From Desulfurivibrio sp044068625 (GTDB lineage Bacteria > Desulfobacterota > Desulfobulbia > Desulfobulbales > Desulfurivibrionaceae), in assembly GCF_044068625.1 (NCBI RefSeq), contig NZ_JBIPKH010000004.1, positions 62,001 through 126,000 of the forward strand: a DNA stretch of 64,000 nt, written 5' to 3'. Below, in pieces: positions 1 to 7,006 of the stretch (positions are counted from its first letter, which is position 1; the number at the start of each line of letters is the position of its first letter). A program made the position numbers and the translations under genes. Below the pieces are notes generated by a model. It ran no database searches. It was not told the origin of the DNA and saw nothing but the letters and a program-made list of their open reading frames with translations.

Positions 1-1
1 C

Positions 2-1147
2 AGGCCATTATTAAGGGAATATACGGCGGCCCTGGAAACCTGGACAGCCAAGCGGGCCGGACTGCTGGCGGCCGTGAAGGACCGGACCAAGGCAGGCAAG
101 GACACCGGAGACCTTGAGCGGCAAATAGTAACGCTTGAGCTTGCCAAACCAATTCAGCCTAAAACCCCCCGGCTTTTGTTCGGTAGTATCACCCCCGAAG
201 CCCTGGCCTACAAATTAGGGACCGGCTGGCAGGTTGGCGCGGTTAATTCAAGCGAGGCCGGCGTTGTCTTTGGCGGGCATGGGATGAGCAAAGATTCCGC
301 CATGAACAATATGTCAACGCTCAATTATTTATGGGATGGCCGGCCCCTGGCGATTGACCGCCGAACAAGTGATTCTTTCCGGGTTGACGGGGCCCGGCTG
401 TCAATGGGCTTGGCGGTGCAGCCTGAAACCGTCCGTGCGTTTCTGGATTCGTCAAAAGGGTTGGCGCGGGGGATTGGCTGGCTTGCTCGTTTTCTGATTG
501 CCTGGCCGGAAAGCACACAAGGCGAAAGACTGTTTCAGGATCCCCCCGAACACTGGCCCCACCTGTCAAAATTCCATAGGCGGTTAGGGGCCCTGCTGGA
601 CACCACCCCTAATTTTACCGACACCGGCGAACTTTCCCCCCTGCTGCTGGAGCTATCACCGGAAGCTAAAAACCTTTGGGTGACATTCCACGATGACGTG
701 GAACGGGAACTGAGGCCCGGTCGGGATATGGCAGAAACCAAAGACGTTGCCAGCAAGGCAGCAGATAACGCGGCCCGCCTGGCGGCTTTATTCCATGTTT
801 TCGAGCATGGCCTGAGCGGAACCATTGCCCCCGAACACATGAAAGCAGCGGCGGCCCTGACCGGCTGGCATTTATACGAGGCCCGGCGGTTCTTTGGGGA
901 AATAGCAATGCCGACCAGCAAGAGCAACGCGATCCGGCTTGAAGCCTGGATTGTTGCCCGTTGTCGGCAAACAGGGGTTGAGGAAGTACCGACGCGGGAC
1001 ATTTTGCGCTATGGCCCACCAGCAACCAGGACAGCCGATAAACTTAACCCTGTATTGGCAGAGCTTGCCGAGGCGGGACGGTTGAAGGTGATAACGGAAA
1101 ACCGGCAAAAAGTCGCTAGAATACACCCTGACATTTTAAAAGATTAA
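2..1147 (+). CDS. DUF3987/YfjI-type replication protein, 5' partial
   Basis: The frame is open from the left window edge, so the true start lies outside; the GTG at 74 is internal. The 381 visible residues look like the C-terminal part of a DUF3987 (YfjI-like) primase/helicase-associated protein of prophages and satellites. Seen are a segment with GSITPEAL and GTGWQVG, then VFGGHGMSKD, followed by the region DGRPLAIDRRTSDSF and GWLARFLIAWPES, typical of the family. The protein would act in element replication in the cytoplasm. The next gene starts six bases after the stop, so the two are probably co-transcribed. Family assignment is from recalled sequence style and was not searched. Confidence 0.7.
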   Translation, partial: RPLLREYTAALETWTAKRAGLLAAVKDRTKAGKDTGDLERQIVTLELAKPIQPKTPRLLFGSITPEALAYKLGTGWQVGAVNSSEAGVVFGGHGMSKDSAMNNMSTLNYLWDGRPLAIDRRTSDSFRVDGARLSMGLAVQPETVRAFLDSSKGLARGIGWLARFLIAWPESTQGERLFQDPPEHWPHLSKFHRRLGALLDTTPNFTDTGELSPLLLELSPEAKNLWVTFHDDVERELRPGRDMAETKDVASKAADNAARLAALFHVFEHGLSGTIAPEHMKAAAALTGWHLYEARRFFGEIAMPTSKSNAIRLEAWIVARCRQTGVEEVPTRDILRYGPPATRTADKLNPVLAELAEAGRLKVITENRQKVARIHPDILKD

Positions 1148-1153
1148 TATTGT

Positions 1154-1432
1154 ATGGCTCTCAAAGATTGGATTTTTGATTCTGGAGAGGTTGCGACACT
1201 GACAGTTGCGACAGTTGCGACAGAAGAACCGGAAGAGGTCCGGGCGCTGGGCTACGGTTGCGGCCGGTGCGAGGCGAACAACTACCTGAAGGTTGACGGT
1301 GGCTGGCGGTGCGAAGGCTGCGGCAAGATATTTGAGATCATCGGCGGGACACGCGGCCCGGTGCTGGGGGGAGGGGGCGCTCACATCCTTGGAGCCGCGC
1401 AGGGTAAAACCGGTGGGATACCTTCGATTTAG
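1154..1432 (+). CDS. Small zinc-ribbon-like protein of the island
   Basis: This 92-residue protein has two CxxC pairs (CGRC and CEGC) about 20 residues apart, with the glycine and aromatic spacing of a treble-clef or zinc-ribbon finger (KVDGGWRCEGCGKIFEI). The N-terminal part carries a low-complexity stretch with the DNA repeat TTGCGACA. The C-terminus is glycine-rich. It follows the DUF3987 gene at six bases. Function unknown; a small DNA-binding or adaptor role is only a guess. Confidence 0.55.
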   Translation: MALKDWIFDSGEVATLTVATVATEEPEEVRALGYGCGRCEANNYLKVDGGWRCEGCGKIFEIIGGTRGPVLGGGGAHILGAAQGKTGGIPSI

Positions 1433-1475
1433 TGCGCGGGAAAAATCCCTTTGAAAAATTATCGAGGTGCAAAAA

Positions 1476-1751
1476 ATGAAAATTCGACCCGAAGCCAAAG
1501 CAGCAGCAGACAGGATTAGGGCAGAATATCAAATTCGCGACGCGGGCGGCTTGGAGCTGTTGGCCGTTTTTGCGGCAGCGTACACCAGCGAACTTGAGGC
1601 GGCCGCGCAAGTGGCCGAGCATGGCGTCGTGGTGATTGATCGTTTCGGGCAACCCAAAAGCAACCCGGCTTCTGCGGTGTTGAGGGATGCGCGATCCCAA
1701 AAAATGCAGGCGTTGAAGCTGCTCCAACTCCCCATTGATAGCGAGGAATAA
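1476..1751 (+). CDS. P27-type terminase small subunit-like protein
   Basis: The 91-residue product ends with the pattern NPASAVLRDARSQKMQALKLL, which resembles the C-terminus of the P27 family of phage terminase small subunits (NP..., then R.A..QM..L...L). The ATG at 1476 is preferred to the GTG at 1467 because a GAGG box at 1464-1467 sits eight bases ahead of it. In phages this protein recognises the packaging site with a large ATPase subunit. No large subunit is visible in this window, so either it lies elsewhere or this element borrows one. Confidence 0.55.
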   Translation: MKIRPEAKAAADRIRAEYQIRDAGGLELLAVFAAAYTSELEAAAQVAEHGVVVIDRFGQPKSNPASAVLRDARSQKMQALKLLQLPIDSEE

Positions 1752-1754
1752 ACC

Positions 1755-1973
1755 ATGTCAAGGAAACGGACCACCCGAAGCAGCAGAAAATTGACCCCCT
1801 ACGACCATGCTTGCCTGACCTGCGGGATGGGGTGCAATTACTGGACACCGGCCGAGCGCGAACGCCTGCGGAAGCTCTGGCACATCCACGGCGCCGCTCT
1901 CATGCGAGAGCCTGGTGGTGCCGGCATGGGGCCACACTTGTTCGGCGAGCCGGGCGGGGCCGATGCCGGTTGA
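1755..1973 (+). CDS. Hypothetical island protein with CxxC
   Basis: This 72-residue basic protein starts three bases after the previous stop. It has one CLTC motif and a further cysteine (GMGCNYW) followed by a short charged helix (PAERERLRKLW). The C-terminus is glycine-rich and may be non-structured. It overlaps the next start by 11 bases. I do not recognise it; its placement suggests one of the small accessory proteins common between replication and packaging genes of phages. Confidence 0.4.
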   Translation: MSRKRTTRSSRKLTPYDHACLTCGMGCNYWTPAERERLRKLWHIHGAALMREPGGAGMGPHLFGEPGGADAG

Positions 1974-2190
1974 AGATTACCGCCGGTTGGCAGCGGCGAT
2001 CCTGGCCGATGCGCTCCACGACCTCAGCACCGGCACACCCCGGCAAAGATGGAATGCGGCCCGGTTCCTTTGCTCTGGTTGCTGTCAGTTTTGGCTTTCT
2101 GTTGCTGGCTTTGAATCCGACCAGGCCAGGCGGGGATTGCAAAAGGTTCGGCCATTGATCGAAAAAATTCTTGAAGCGGGGAAACCATGA
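1963..2190 (+). CDS. Hypothetical island protein
   Basis: A 75-residue frame from the ATG at 1963 reads MPVEDYRRLAAAILADAL, then TGTPRQRWNAARFL and a C-terminal amphipathic stretch. The composition (charged helices, Trp and Cys in FLCSGCCQFW) suits a small helical protein. The frame continues upstream to 1915 without a stop, but the 1963 start overlaps the previous gene only slightly. No family recognised. Confidence 0.45.
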   Translation: MPVEDYRRLAAAILADALHDLSTGTPRQRWNAARFLCSGCCQFWLSVAGFESDQARRGLQKVRPLIEKILEAGKP

Positions 2191-2222
2191 TTTTTCAATT
2201 TTCCCAATTTTCCCACGGGCTA

Positions 2223-2250
2223 TTGATTCCGCAATAAAAAAGGTTAGAAT
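2223..2250 (+). promoter_or_regulatory. Putative sigma-70 promoter for the RHH/capsid genes
   Basis: TTGATT (2223-2228) and TAGAAT (2245-2250) are separated by 16 bases in an AT-rich gap within otherwise GC-rich DNA. It lies 35 bases ahead of the ribbon-helix-helix gene. This is a consensus match by eye only. Confidence 0.4.
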
Positions 2251-2284
2251 TGATAAAAACCAATAAACCAATGGAGGTTTGGAA

Positions 2285-2476
2285 ATGAAACAGACAACTT
2301 TGTTGATGAGCGATGACACCCACCGGCAACTGAAATCTTTTGCGGCTCTGCAAGGCGTAAGCATGGGCGCGGCCATTCGTCAACTATTGATGGTGGCAGA
2401 TGGTGCAAAACTGCCACCCGTGCCGTGCAAGGATGGCTTTGTGCGCGTCAAGCAGGTTGTGGCGGATCACCAATGA
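2285..2476 (+). CDS. Ribbon-helix-helix (CopG/Arc-like) DNA-binding protein
   Basis: The 63-residue protein has the ribbon-helix-helix pattern: a short strand (KQTTLLM), a first helix (DDTHRQLKSFAALQG), then a turn and second helix (SMGAAIRQLLMVAD). Such proteins bind operators as dimers. The start at 2285 is set by a GGAGG box at 2274-2278. It sits directly upstream of the capsid gene and its 230-base leader and has its own AT-rich promoter region, so it may regulate itself and the capsid transcript. Confidence 0.6.
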   Translation: MKQTTLLMSDDTHRQLKSFAALQGVSMGAAIRQLLMVADGAKLPPVPCKDGFVRVKQVVADHQ

Positions 2477-2709
2477 AAATGCAGGTTTTTGGAATCGCGC
2501 CGGGAGCAGTTGCCCGGCTCTTGAACGGGCACCGAGAGGGTCGTCGTTCACCCGCTGACCTGGGGGATGGAGGCTTGCCGACCACGAGACGCGCGAGGCA
2601 GACCACTGGCGACCAGGGAGGCAACCACAGCCCGTTAGCTCATCGAGACGTGAGGCAGGGTGTGGCCGGCAGTAGAGAAACTACAGAAAAACACATAATT
2701 AAAGGTGTA
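2477..2709 (+). other. GC-rich leader between RHH and capsid genes
   Basis: This 233-base gap stays open in the capsid reading frame, but the translation (many Arg, Gly and Thr, no family resemblance) does not look like protein. It contains a hairpin GCCGGG/CCCGGC (2499-2504 with 2513-2518). A word like GAGGC...CCAC recurs near 2572, 2597 and 2621, about 25 bases apart, with another GAGGC near 2651. It may be a structured RNA leader or a protein-binding array. Nothing more can be assigned. Confidence 0.4.
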
Positions 2710-3834
2710 ATGATGGAATTGGAAACCTTAGTAAAAGGCATTGAGACGTTAGGGGAAAACCAGGCCGCTTTCGTGAAAACCTTCGGCAGCCGCCTTGCGG
2801 CAGTGGAAAGCGAGATCGACGATCGGGCCAAGGCTGCGGGCCGTCAGGGCATGGGCAGCACCGCCGCCCCGGCCGACCAGGAGCACCGGAAGGCGTTTAG
2901 CGGCTGGCTGCGGCGCGGCGACGACTCCGAACTCCGGGGCATTCAGTCGAGCCTGAGCACCAGCAGCGATCCCGATGGCGGTTTTCTGGTGCCGGAAACC
3001 CTCGACCGGGAAATGGATCGAGTAGCCGGGGAATCCGTCGCAATGCGGCAGATTGCCACCGTCAAGCAGATCAGCGAAGGTGACTACAAAAAGCCCCTGA
3101 GTTTGGGCGGAGCTGCTGGTGGTTGGGTCGGCGAGATGGAGGCCCGCGATGTAACCGATGGCCCGGAATTGGCCATGTTCGCGCCGCCCTGGGTCGAGAT
3201 GTATCATATGCCGGAAGTTTCCCAAAAGCTGCTGGACCTGGCCGGATTCGACGTTGAAGCCTGGCTGATGGATGAGATTACCACCGGCGAGATCGAGAAG
3301 GAAGGCGCGGGGTTCATCTCCGGAAACAGCGTGAAGCAGCCCAAGGGCATCCTGGCTTATACCACGGTCGCAGACCAGAACTGGGAGCATGGCAAGCTGG
3401 GCTTTATCGCCAGCGGCAGCAACAGCGCGATCACCGCCGACAACCTGATTGACCTTCAGTCCGCCGCTAAACCCGTTTACCGGGCCGATGGGGTATGGTT
3501 GATGGCTGACTCCACCTGGGCCTATATCCGCAAGCTCAAAGATGGCAATGGCGACTACTTGTGGCGGCCGGGCCTGGAGCCTGATGCCCCTGATGTATTG
3601 TTGGGCAAACAGGTTTATATCGACGACAACATGCCCGCCGTCGCACAGAACGCTTTCCCGGTCGCCTTCGGTGACTTCCGGCGCGGCTACCTCATTGGCG
3701 ATTGGGCCGGTGGCCGCCGGTTGGTTCGTGATCAATACACGCGCAAAGGCTGGGTAAAGCTGTACGTGACCAAGCGCCTGTTCGGTGGCGTAAGCAATCA
3801 CCAAGCGATCAAGCTCTTGAAGGTGGCCGCGTAA
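2710..3834 (+). CDS. HK97-fold phage major capsid protein
   Basis: The 374-residue product has the HK97 gp5 layout. It begins with an N-terminal coiled helical segment (LETLVKGIETLGENQAAF), followed by a linker. The capsid core starts near SSDPDGGFLVPETL and continues with YHMPEVSQKLLDLAGFDVEAWL, the insertion EKEGAGFISGN...QPKGIL, VWLMADSTWAYIRKLKD, and the C-terminal GDFRRGYLIGDWAGGRRLVRDQYT. It would form the icosahedral shell. I chose ATG 2710 (or 2713) over the longer frame from 2425 because family resemblance begins there and AGGTG lies just upstream. A terminator follows. No portal, protease or large terminase is adjacent, which is unusual for a complete phage. Confidence 0.88.
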   Translation: MMELETLVKGIETLGENQAAFVKTFGSRLAAVESEIDDRAKAAGRQGMGSTAAPADQEHRKAFSGWLRRGDDSELRGIQSSLSTSSDPDGGFLVPETLDREMDRVAGESVAMRQIATVKQISEGDYKKPLSLGGAAGGWVGEMEARDVTDGPELAMFAPPWVEMYHMPEVSQKLLDLAGFDVEAWLMDEITTGEIEKEGAGFISGNSVKQPKGILAYTTVADQNWEHGKLGFIASGSNSAITADNLIDLQSAAKPVYRADGVWLMADSTWAYIRKLKDGNGDYLWRPGLEPDAPDVLLGKQVYIDDNMPAVAQNAFPVAFGDFRRGYLIGDWAGGRRLVRDQYTRKGWVKLYVTKRLFGGVSNHQAIKLLKVAA

Positions 3835-3840
3835 TTCAAC

Positions 3841-3871
3841 GGGGGGCCGGGTAACCGCCCCCCTTTTTTTT
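3841..3871 (+). terminator. Rho-independent terminator after capsid gene
   Basis: A G6 run (3841-3846) pairs with a C6 run (3858-3863) around a small inner CGG/CCG stem, followed directly by eight T (3864-3871). It begins seven bases after the capsid stop. Confidence 0.85.
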
Positions 3872-3884
3872 GGAGGTTGGCGCG

Positions 3885-4067
3885 ATGAAGGAAACCGAAG
3901 TTAGAGCATGGGCCACCATGGCCCGCCGGTGGAATCTCTCGAAGCGTGAAACCGAAGCACGGTTAAAGCGGGGACATAAGATCGGCGCAACGGTGCGAAA
4001 AAAGATTGTCGCCTTGGCCGGCCTTGTTCAGCCGCCCCCGTCCCGCCTCCGCAGGCGGGTGCTATGA
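3885..4067 (+). CDS. Small basic island protein
   Basis: The 60-residue protein reads MKETEVRAWATMARRWNLSKRE near its start and contains GHKIGATVRKKIVALAGL; the C-terminus is arginine-rich. A GGAGG box (3872-3876) lies nine bases before ATG 3885, directly after the capsid terminator. The helix-turn-helix flavour of WNLSKRETEARLKRGHKIG suggests DNA binding, but no family is recognised. Confidence 0.5.
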   Translation: MKETEVRAWATMARRWNLSKRETEARLKRGHKIGATVRKKIVALAGLVQPPPSRLRRRVL

Positions 4068-4195
4068 TGCCGCAGGTACACCTTGCACTGATGGCCCTGC
4101 GGCTGGCGTGCTGGTTGATGCCGACCGATCACCCGGCCCGGTCTGCCCTGGCTGATGCTGGGCGGCGTATCAGGGCCACGATCATCCGGCGATAA
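4064..4195 (+). CDS. Possible 43-residue coupled ORF
   Basis: ATG 4064 overlaps the preceding stop in an ATGATG arrangement. The frame reads MMPQVHLALMALRLACWLM and ends in an arginine-rich tail (GRRIRATIIRR). The overlap suits translational coupling and the first half is hydrophobic. There is no family match and it could be chance. Confidence 0.3.
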   Translation: MMPQVHLALMALRLACWLMPTDHPARSALADAGRRIRATIIRR

Positions 4196-4270
4196 AAAAT
4201 CTTTGGGAAGATGCGACCGCCGAAACCGCGTATGATTGCACGGAGAAATTTAACCCCGGAGAAAAACCAA

Positions 4271-4558
4271 ATGGCTGGAGTTAAAGGACGATCAGGAGGC
4301 CCCCGGCCCGGCTCAGGTCGGCCCCGTTTGAATATGGGCGAGGCGACCACCGGCAAGGTTTACGAAACCCCGGAGGATTTCTTGCTGGACGTGATGAACG
4401 ACCCCGGCACTGATGCCCGTCTGCGAGTGGATGCGGCCAAGGCTCTATTGGCGCGTGGCAAAAAAGCTGGGCAGAAGGAGAAGGCGGCCAAGGCGGCCAC
4501 CGGCAGATTCGCCCCCAGCAAGCAGCCGACGAACATCGTTGACTTGCATCGGCGCTAG
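4271..4558 (+). CDS. Small phage protein with KGRSGGPRPGSGRP motif
   Basis: The 95-residue protein opens with MAGVKGRSGGPRPGSGRPR, an N-terminal word common in small phage DNA-packaging-related proteins. It continues with an acidic helix (TPEDFLLDVMNDPGTDARLRVDAAKALL) like the second half of small terminase-like proteins, and a basic tail. The start follows CGGAG at 4256-4260. It is the last gene before the tRNA and is followed by a terminator. A role in packaging or DNA binding is an inference. Confidence 0.55.
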   Translation: MAGVKGRSGGPRPGSGRPRLNMGEATTGKVYETPEDFLLDVMNDPGTDARLRVDAAKALLARGKKAGQKEKAAKAATGRFAPSKQPTNIVDLHRR

Positions 4559-4575
4559 ACCGCCTTCATGGCGTA

Positions 4576-4604
4576 GGTTGCCCTTGAGGGTGGCCGGTTT
4601 TTTT
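4576..4604 (+). terminator. Probable terminator of the last island gene
   Basis: GGTTGCCC (4576-4583) pairs with GGGTGGCC through GC and GU pairs around a TTGA loop, and a seven-T run follows at 4598-4604. It is positioned 18 bases after the stop of the preceding small gene. Confidence 0.6.
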
Positions 4605-4680
4605 GTGCCTGCGTTACGCAGTAACGGCCAGGGAGAAATGCCGATTGCCGCCCGGCGGTGGCCCTGGTAGACTGAAAAAA

Positions 4681-4722
4681 TAGTAAGCAATGGGGGTGCC
4701 GCACTGCTTACTATGTGCTTAC
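4681..4722. repeat. Inverted and direct 7-9 bp repeats beside the tRNA
   Basis: TAGTAAGCA (4681-4689) is the exact inverse of TGCTTACTA (4705-4713). A third copy of the core TGCTTAC occurs at 4716-4722, 11 bases after the second. Arrays of short sites with helical spacing beside an attachment site are typical of integrase arm-type or excisionase sites. The tRNA 3' end lies only about 50 bases away. The alternative is an operator for a small regulator. Confidence 0.5.
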
Positions 4723-4769
4723 ACAATCTGAAATCAGTTTTTAGCTTGTCGTGTAAGTTGTTGTTTTTG

Positions 4770-4845
4770 TGGTGCCCCCGGCAGGAATCGAACCTGCGAC
4801 TCCAGGATTAGGAATCCTGTGCTCTATCCCCTGAGCTACGAGGGC
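4770..4845 (-). tRNA. tRNA-Arg (anticodon CCT)
   Basis: Read on the minus strand, 76 bases form a full cloverleaf. A seven-pair acceptor stem begins GCCCTCG and ends CGGGGGC, the D arm holds TAGCTCAGGGGATAGAGCA, and the anticodon stem CAGGA/TCCTG encloses loop TTCCTAA. A T arm with GGTTCGATTCC follows, then an encoded ACCA end. Anticodon CCT reads AGG (Arg). The phage-like island lies against its 3' end, so this is a probable integration target. Confidence 0.97.
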
Positions 4846-4955
4846 TGCCGCTGAAAGGTCGCGGATGCTGGTTTTCAGGGGGCAAGAAAGCCGCCCGGTT
4901 TCCGCTTGAAGAGAAAGGCTTTTTAGCATACCGACGGGGAAAAAACAAGGACGCG

Positions 4956-6530
4956 ATGAAGTTAGCCACGGCGGAACAGATGCGGGAGTGTGACCGGCTG
5001 GCCACCACCACCTTCGGGATAGCCGGCCTGACCCTGATGGAGAATGCCGGCCGGGGGGCGGTGGAGGTGTTGGTTCGGCGTTTCGGGCCGGTGGCCGGCC
5101 TGGAGATCGCCTTGCTGGCCGGTCCCGGCAATAACGGCGGTGACGCCCTGGTGATGGCCCGGCTGCTTAACCGGCTGGGGGCGCGCCCCTGGGTGCTGCT
5201 GTTGGCCGATCCGGCAAGGATCAGCCCCGATGCGGCGGCCAATCTGCTGCGGCTTAAGGAGGCGGCCGTGCCGGTGGAGGTGGTCGTCGACAAGGAAGGG
5301 CTGGCGGAGGTAGCCCCGCGGGTTTTGGCTTGCGGCCTGGCAGTGGATGGTATTTTCGGGACCGGCTTGAGCCGCCCCTTAAGCGGCCTTTTCCTGGCGG
5401 CGGTGCGTTTGCTCAACGATTTTTCCGGTCCGGTGCTGGCGTTGGATGCCCCCTCGGGACTAAACAGCGACAGCGGCCAGGTGTTGGGGGAGGCGGTTAA
5501 GGCCGCCTGTACCGTCACTTTTGCCCTGGCCAAACCGGGCCTGCTCCTGCCCCCGGGTAACCGGTGGGCCGGGACGGTGGAGGTGGTGGATATCGGCATG
5601 CCGCCCGGGGTTTACGACCGGGTGGCCATTGAGCTGGAGCTGTTGACCGCTCCGGAACTGGCTCCTTGGCTCTCCCGACGCCCGACGGAGTCCCATAAGG
5701 GCAGTTTTGGCCATTTGCTGCTGCTGGCCGGTTCCCAGGGGAAAACCGGGGCCGCTCTGCTGGCGGCCCAGGGGGCCCTGCGGGGCGGAGTTGGCTTATT
5801 GAGTGCCTGTGTGCCTCTACCCCTGTTGCCGATCTTTGCCACCGCGCTGCCGGAGCTGATGACCATTCCCCTGCCGGGCTCCGACCGGGCCCCGGGGGTG
5901 GCGGATCTGGAGGTGGCCCGTTCGGCCCTGGCCGGCAAGAGCGCTTTGGTGCTGGGGCCGGGTTTGGGGACGGCCCCGGAAACCGTGGAGCTGGTAAGAA
6001 CCCTCTACCGGGAACAGGCGTTGCCCATGGTGGTGGATGCCGATGCCCTCAATATTCTGGCCCGCACTCCGGAGATTCTGGGCCAGGCCGCCGGCCCCCG
6101 GATTTTGACCCCCCACCCTGGAGAGATGGCCAGGTTGCTGGGCCTGGGCAGCGGCCAGGTGCAGCAGGAGCGACGGCGGCTGGCGGAAAAGCTGGCCGGT
6201 GAACAGGGGGTCTGGGTGGTTCTGAAGGGTGCCGGCACGGTTGTTGCCGCCCCCGATGGCGCCGTGGCGCTTAACCCCACCGGTAATCCCGGCATGGCCA
6301 CCGGCGGGATGGGGGATGTCCTGGCCGGCCTGATCGGCGGCCTGCTCGGTCGGGGGCTGTCTCCCTGGCGGGCCGCCTGTCTTGGCGTTTATGTCCACGG
6401 CCTGGCCGCCGACCTGCTGGCTGCCGACCTGAATCTGGATTTTGGCTATACCGCCTCGGAAGTGGCGACAAAAATTCCGGCGGCCTTTAACCGGCTTTTG
6501 GTTGAAGGGCCATCGGGACAACCTGGATAG
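4956..6530 (+). CDS. nnr: Bifunctional NAD(P)H-hydrate epimerase/dehydratase
   Basis: This enzyme repairs hydrated NADH and NADPH in the cytoplasm: the N-terminal domain epimerises the R form and the C-terminal domain dehydrates the S form with ADP or ATP. The 524 residues fit the usual fused YjeF length. The epimerase part has MRECDRLAT, the GPGNNGGDALVMARLL loop and GIFGTGLSRPL; the kinase-like part has SHKGSFGHLLLLAGSQGKTGAA, LTPHPGEMARLL, and GNPGMATGGMGDVLAGLIGG with its catalytic Asp. An AAGGA box precedes ATG 4956. A CBS-domain gene follows after 14 bases, so the two may be co-transcribed. Confidence 0.95.
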   Translation: MKLATAEQMRECDRLATTTFGIAGLTLMENAGRGAVEVLVRRFGPVAGLEIALLAGPGNNGGDALVMARLLNRLGARPWVLLLADPARISPDAAANLLRLKEAAVPVEVVVDKEGLAEVAPRVLACGLAVDGIFGTGLSRPLSGLFLAAVRLLNDFSGPVLALDAPSGLNSDSGQVLGEAVKAACTVTFALAKPGLLLPPGNRWAGTVEVVDIGMPPGVYDRVAIELELLTAPELAPWLSRRPTESHKGSFGHLLLLAGSQGKTGAALLAAQGALRGGVGLLSACVPLPLLPIFATALPELMTIPLPGSDRAPGVADLEVARSALAGKSALVLGPGLGTAPETVELVRTLYREQALPMVVDADALNILARTPEILGQAAGPRILTPHPGEMARLLGLGSGQVQQERRRLAEKLAGEQGVWVVLKGAGTVVAAPDGAVALNPTGNPGMATGGMGDVLAGLIGGLLGRGLSPWRAACLGVYVHGLAADLLAADLNLDFGYTASEVATKIPAAFNRLLVEGPSGQPG

Positions 6531-6544
6531 GGAGAAGAGAGACA

Positions 6545-7006
6545 ATGCCTGTTGCGCGAGAGATCATGAGCCGGGAAGTGGTGACGGTGGGGCCTGAGAT
6601 GCCGGTGGAGGAGCTGGCCGCCCTGTTGTGGGCCAAAAGGATCAGCGGGGCGCCGGTGGTGGACGGAGAGGGTCGACTGGTGGGAGTGGTGACCGAAAGC
6701 GACCTGATCGATCAGGCCAAAAAATTGCACATTCCCACCGCCATCACCATCCTGGAAGCGGTTATCTTTTTGGAAAGGGCGGGGAAGGTGGAGGAGGAGG
6801 TCAACAAGATGGCCGGCAGCCGGGTGGGAGACATCTGCACCAAAAAACCGGTGACCGTGGCCCCCGATACCCCCCTGGACGAGATCGCCACCATCATGGC
6901 GGAAAAGCATCTGCACACCCTGCCGGTCATGGAGGGTCAGCGTTTGGTGGGAGTGATCGGCAAATCCGATATCATTCGCACCCTGGCCCGGCCCCCCCAG
7001 GGCTGA
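6545..7006 (+). CDS. CBS-domain pair protein
   Basis: The 153-residue protein is two CBS motifs and little else: the first around MSREVVTVGPEMPVEELA...VVDGEGRLVGVVTESDLI, the second around ICTKKPVTVAPDTPLDEIA...LPVMEGQRLVGVIGKSDII. A helical spacer (ITILEAVIFLERAGKVEEEVNKM) separates them. CBS pairs bind adenosine nucleotides and act as energy sensors. The stop is immediately followed by the stop of the convergent pabB gene, the two sharing a TGATCA palindrome. The specific target is unknown. Confidence 0.85.
   Translation: MPVAREIMSREVVTVGPEMPVEELAALLWAKRISGAPVVDGEGRLVGVVTESDLIDQAKKLHIPTAITILEAVIFLERAGKVEEEVNKMAGSRVGDICTKKPVTVAPDTPLDEIATIMAEKHLHTLPVMEGQRLVGVIGKSDIIRTLARPPQG

Noticed and set aside
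2425..2709. N-terminal extension of the capsid protein
   Set aside because: The translated segment has no capsid character, overlaps the RHH gene, and a ribosome site fits the start at 2710.
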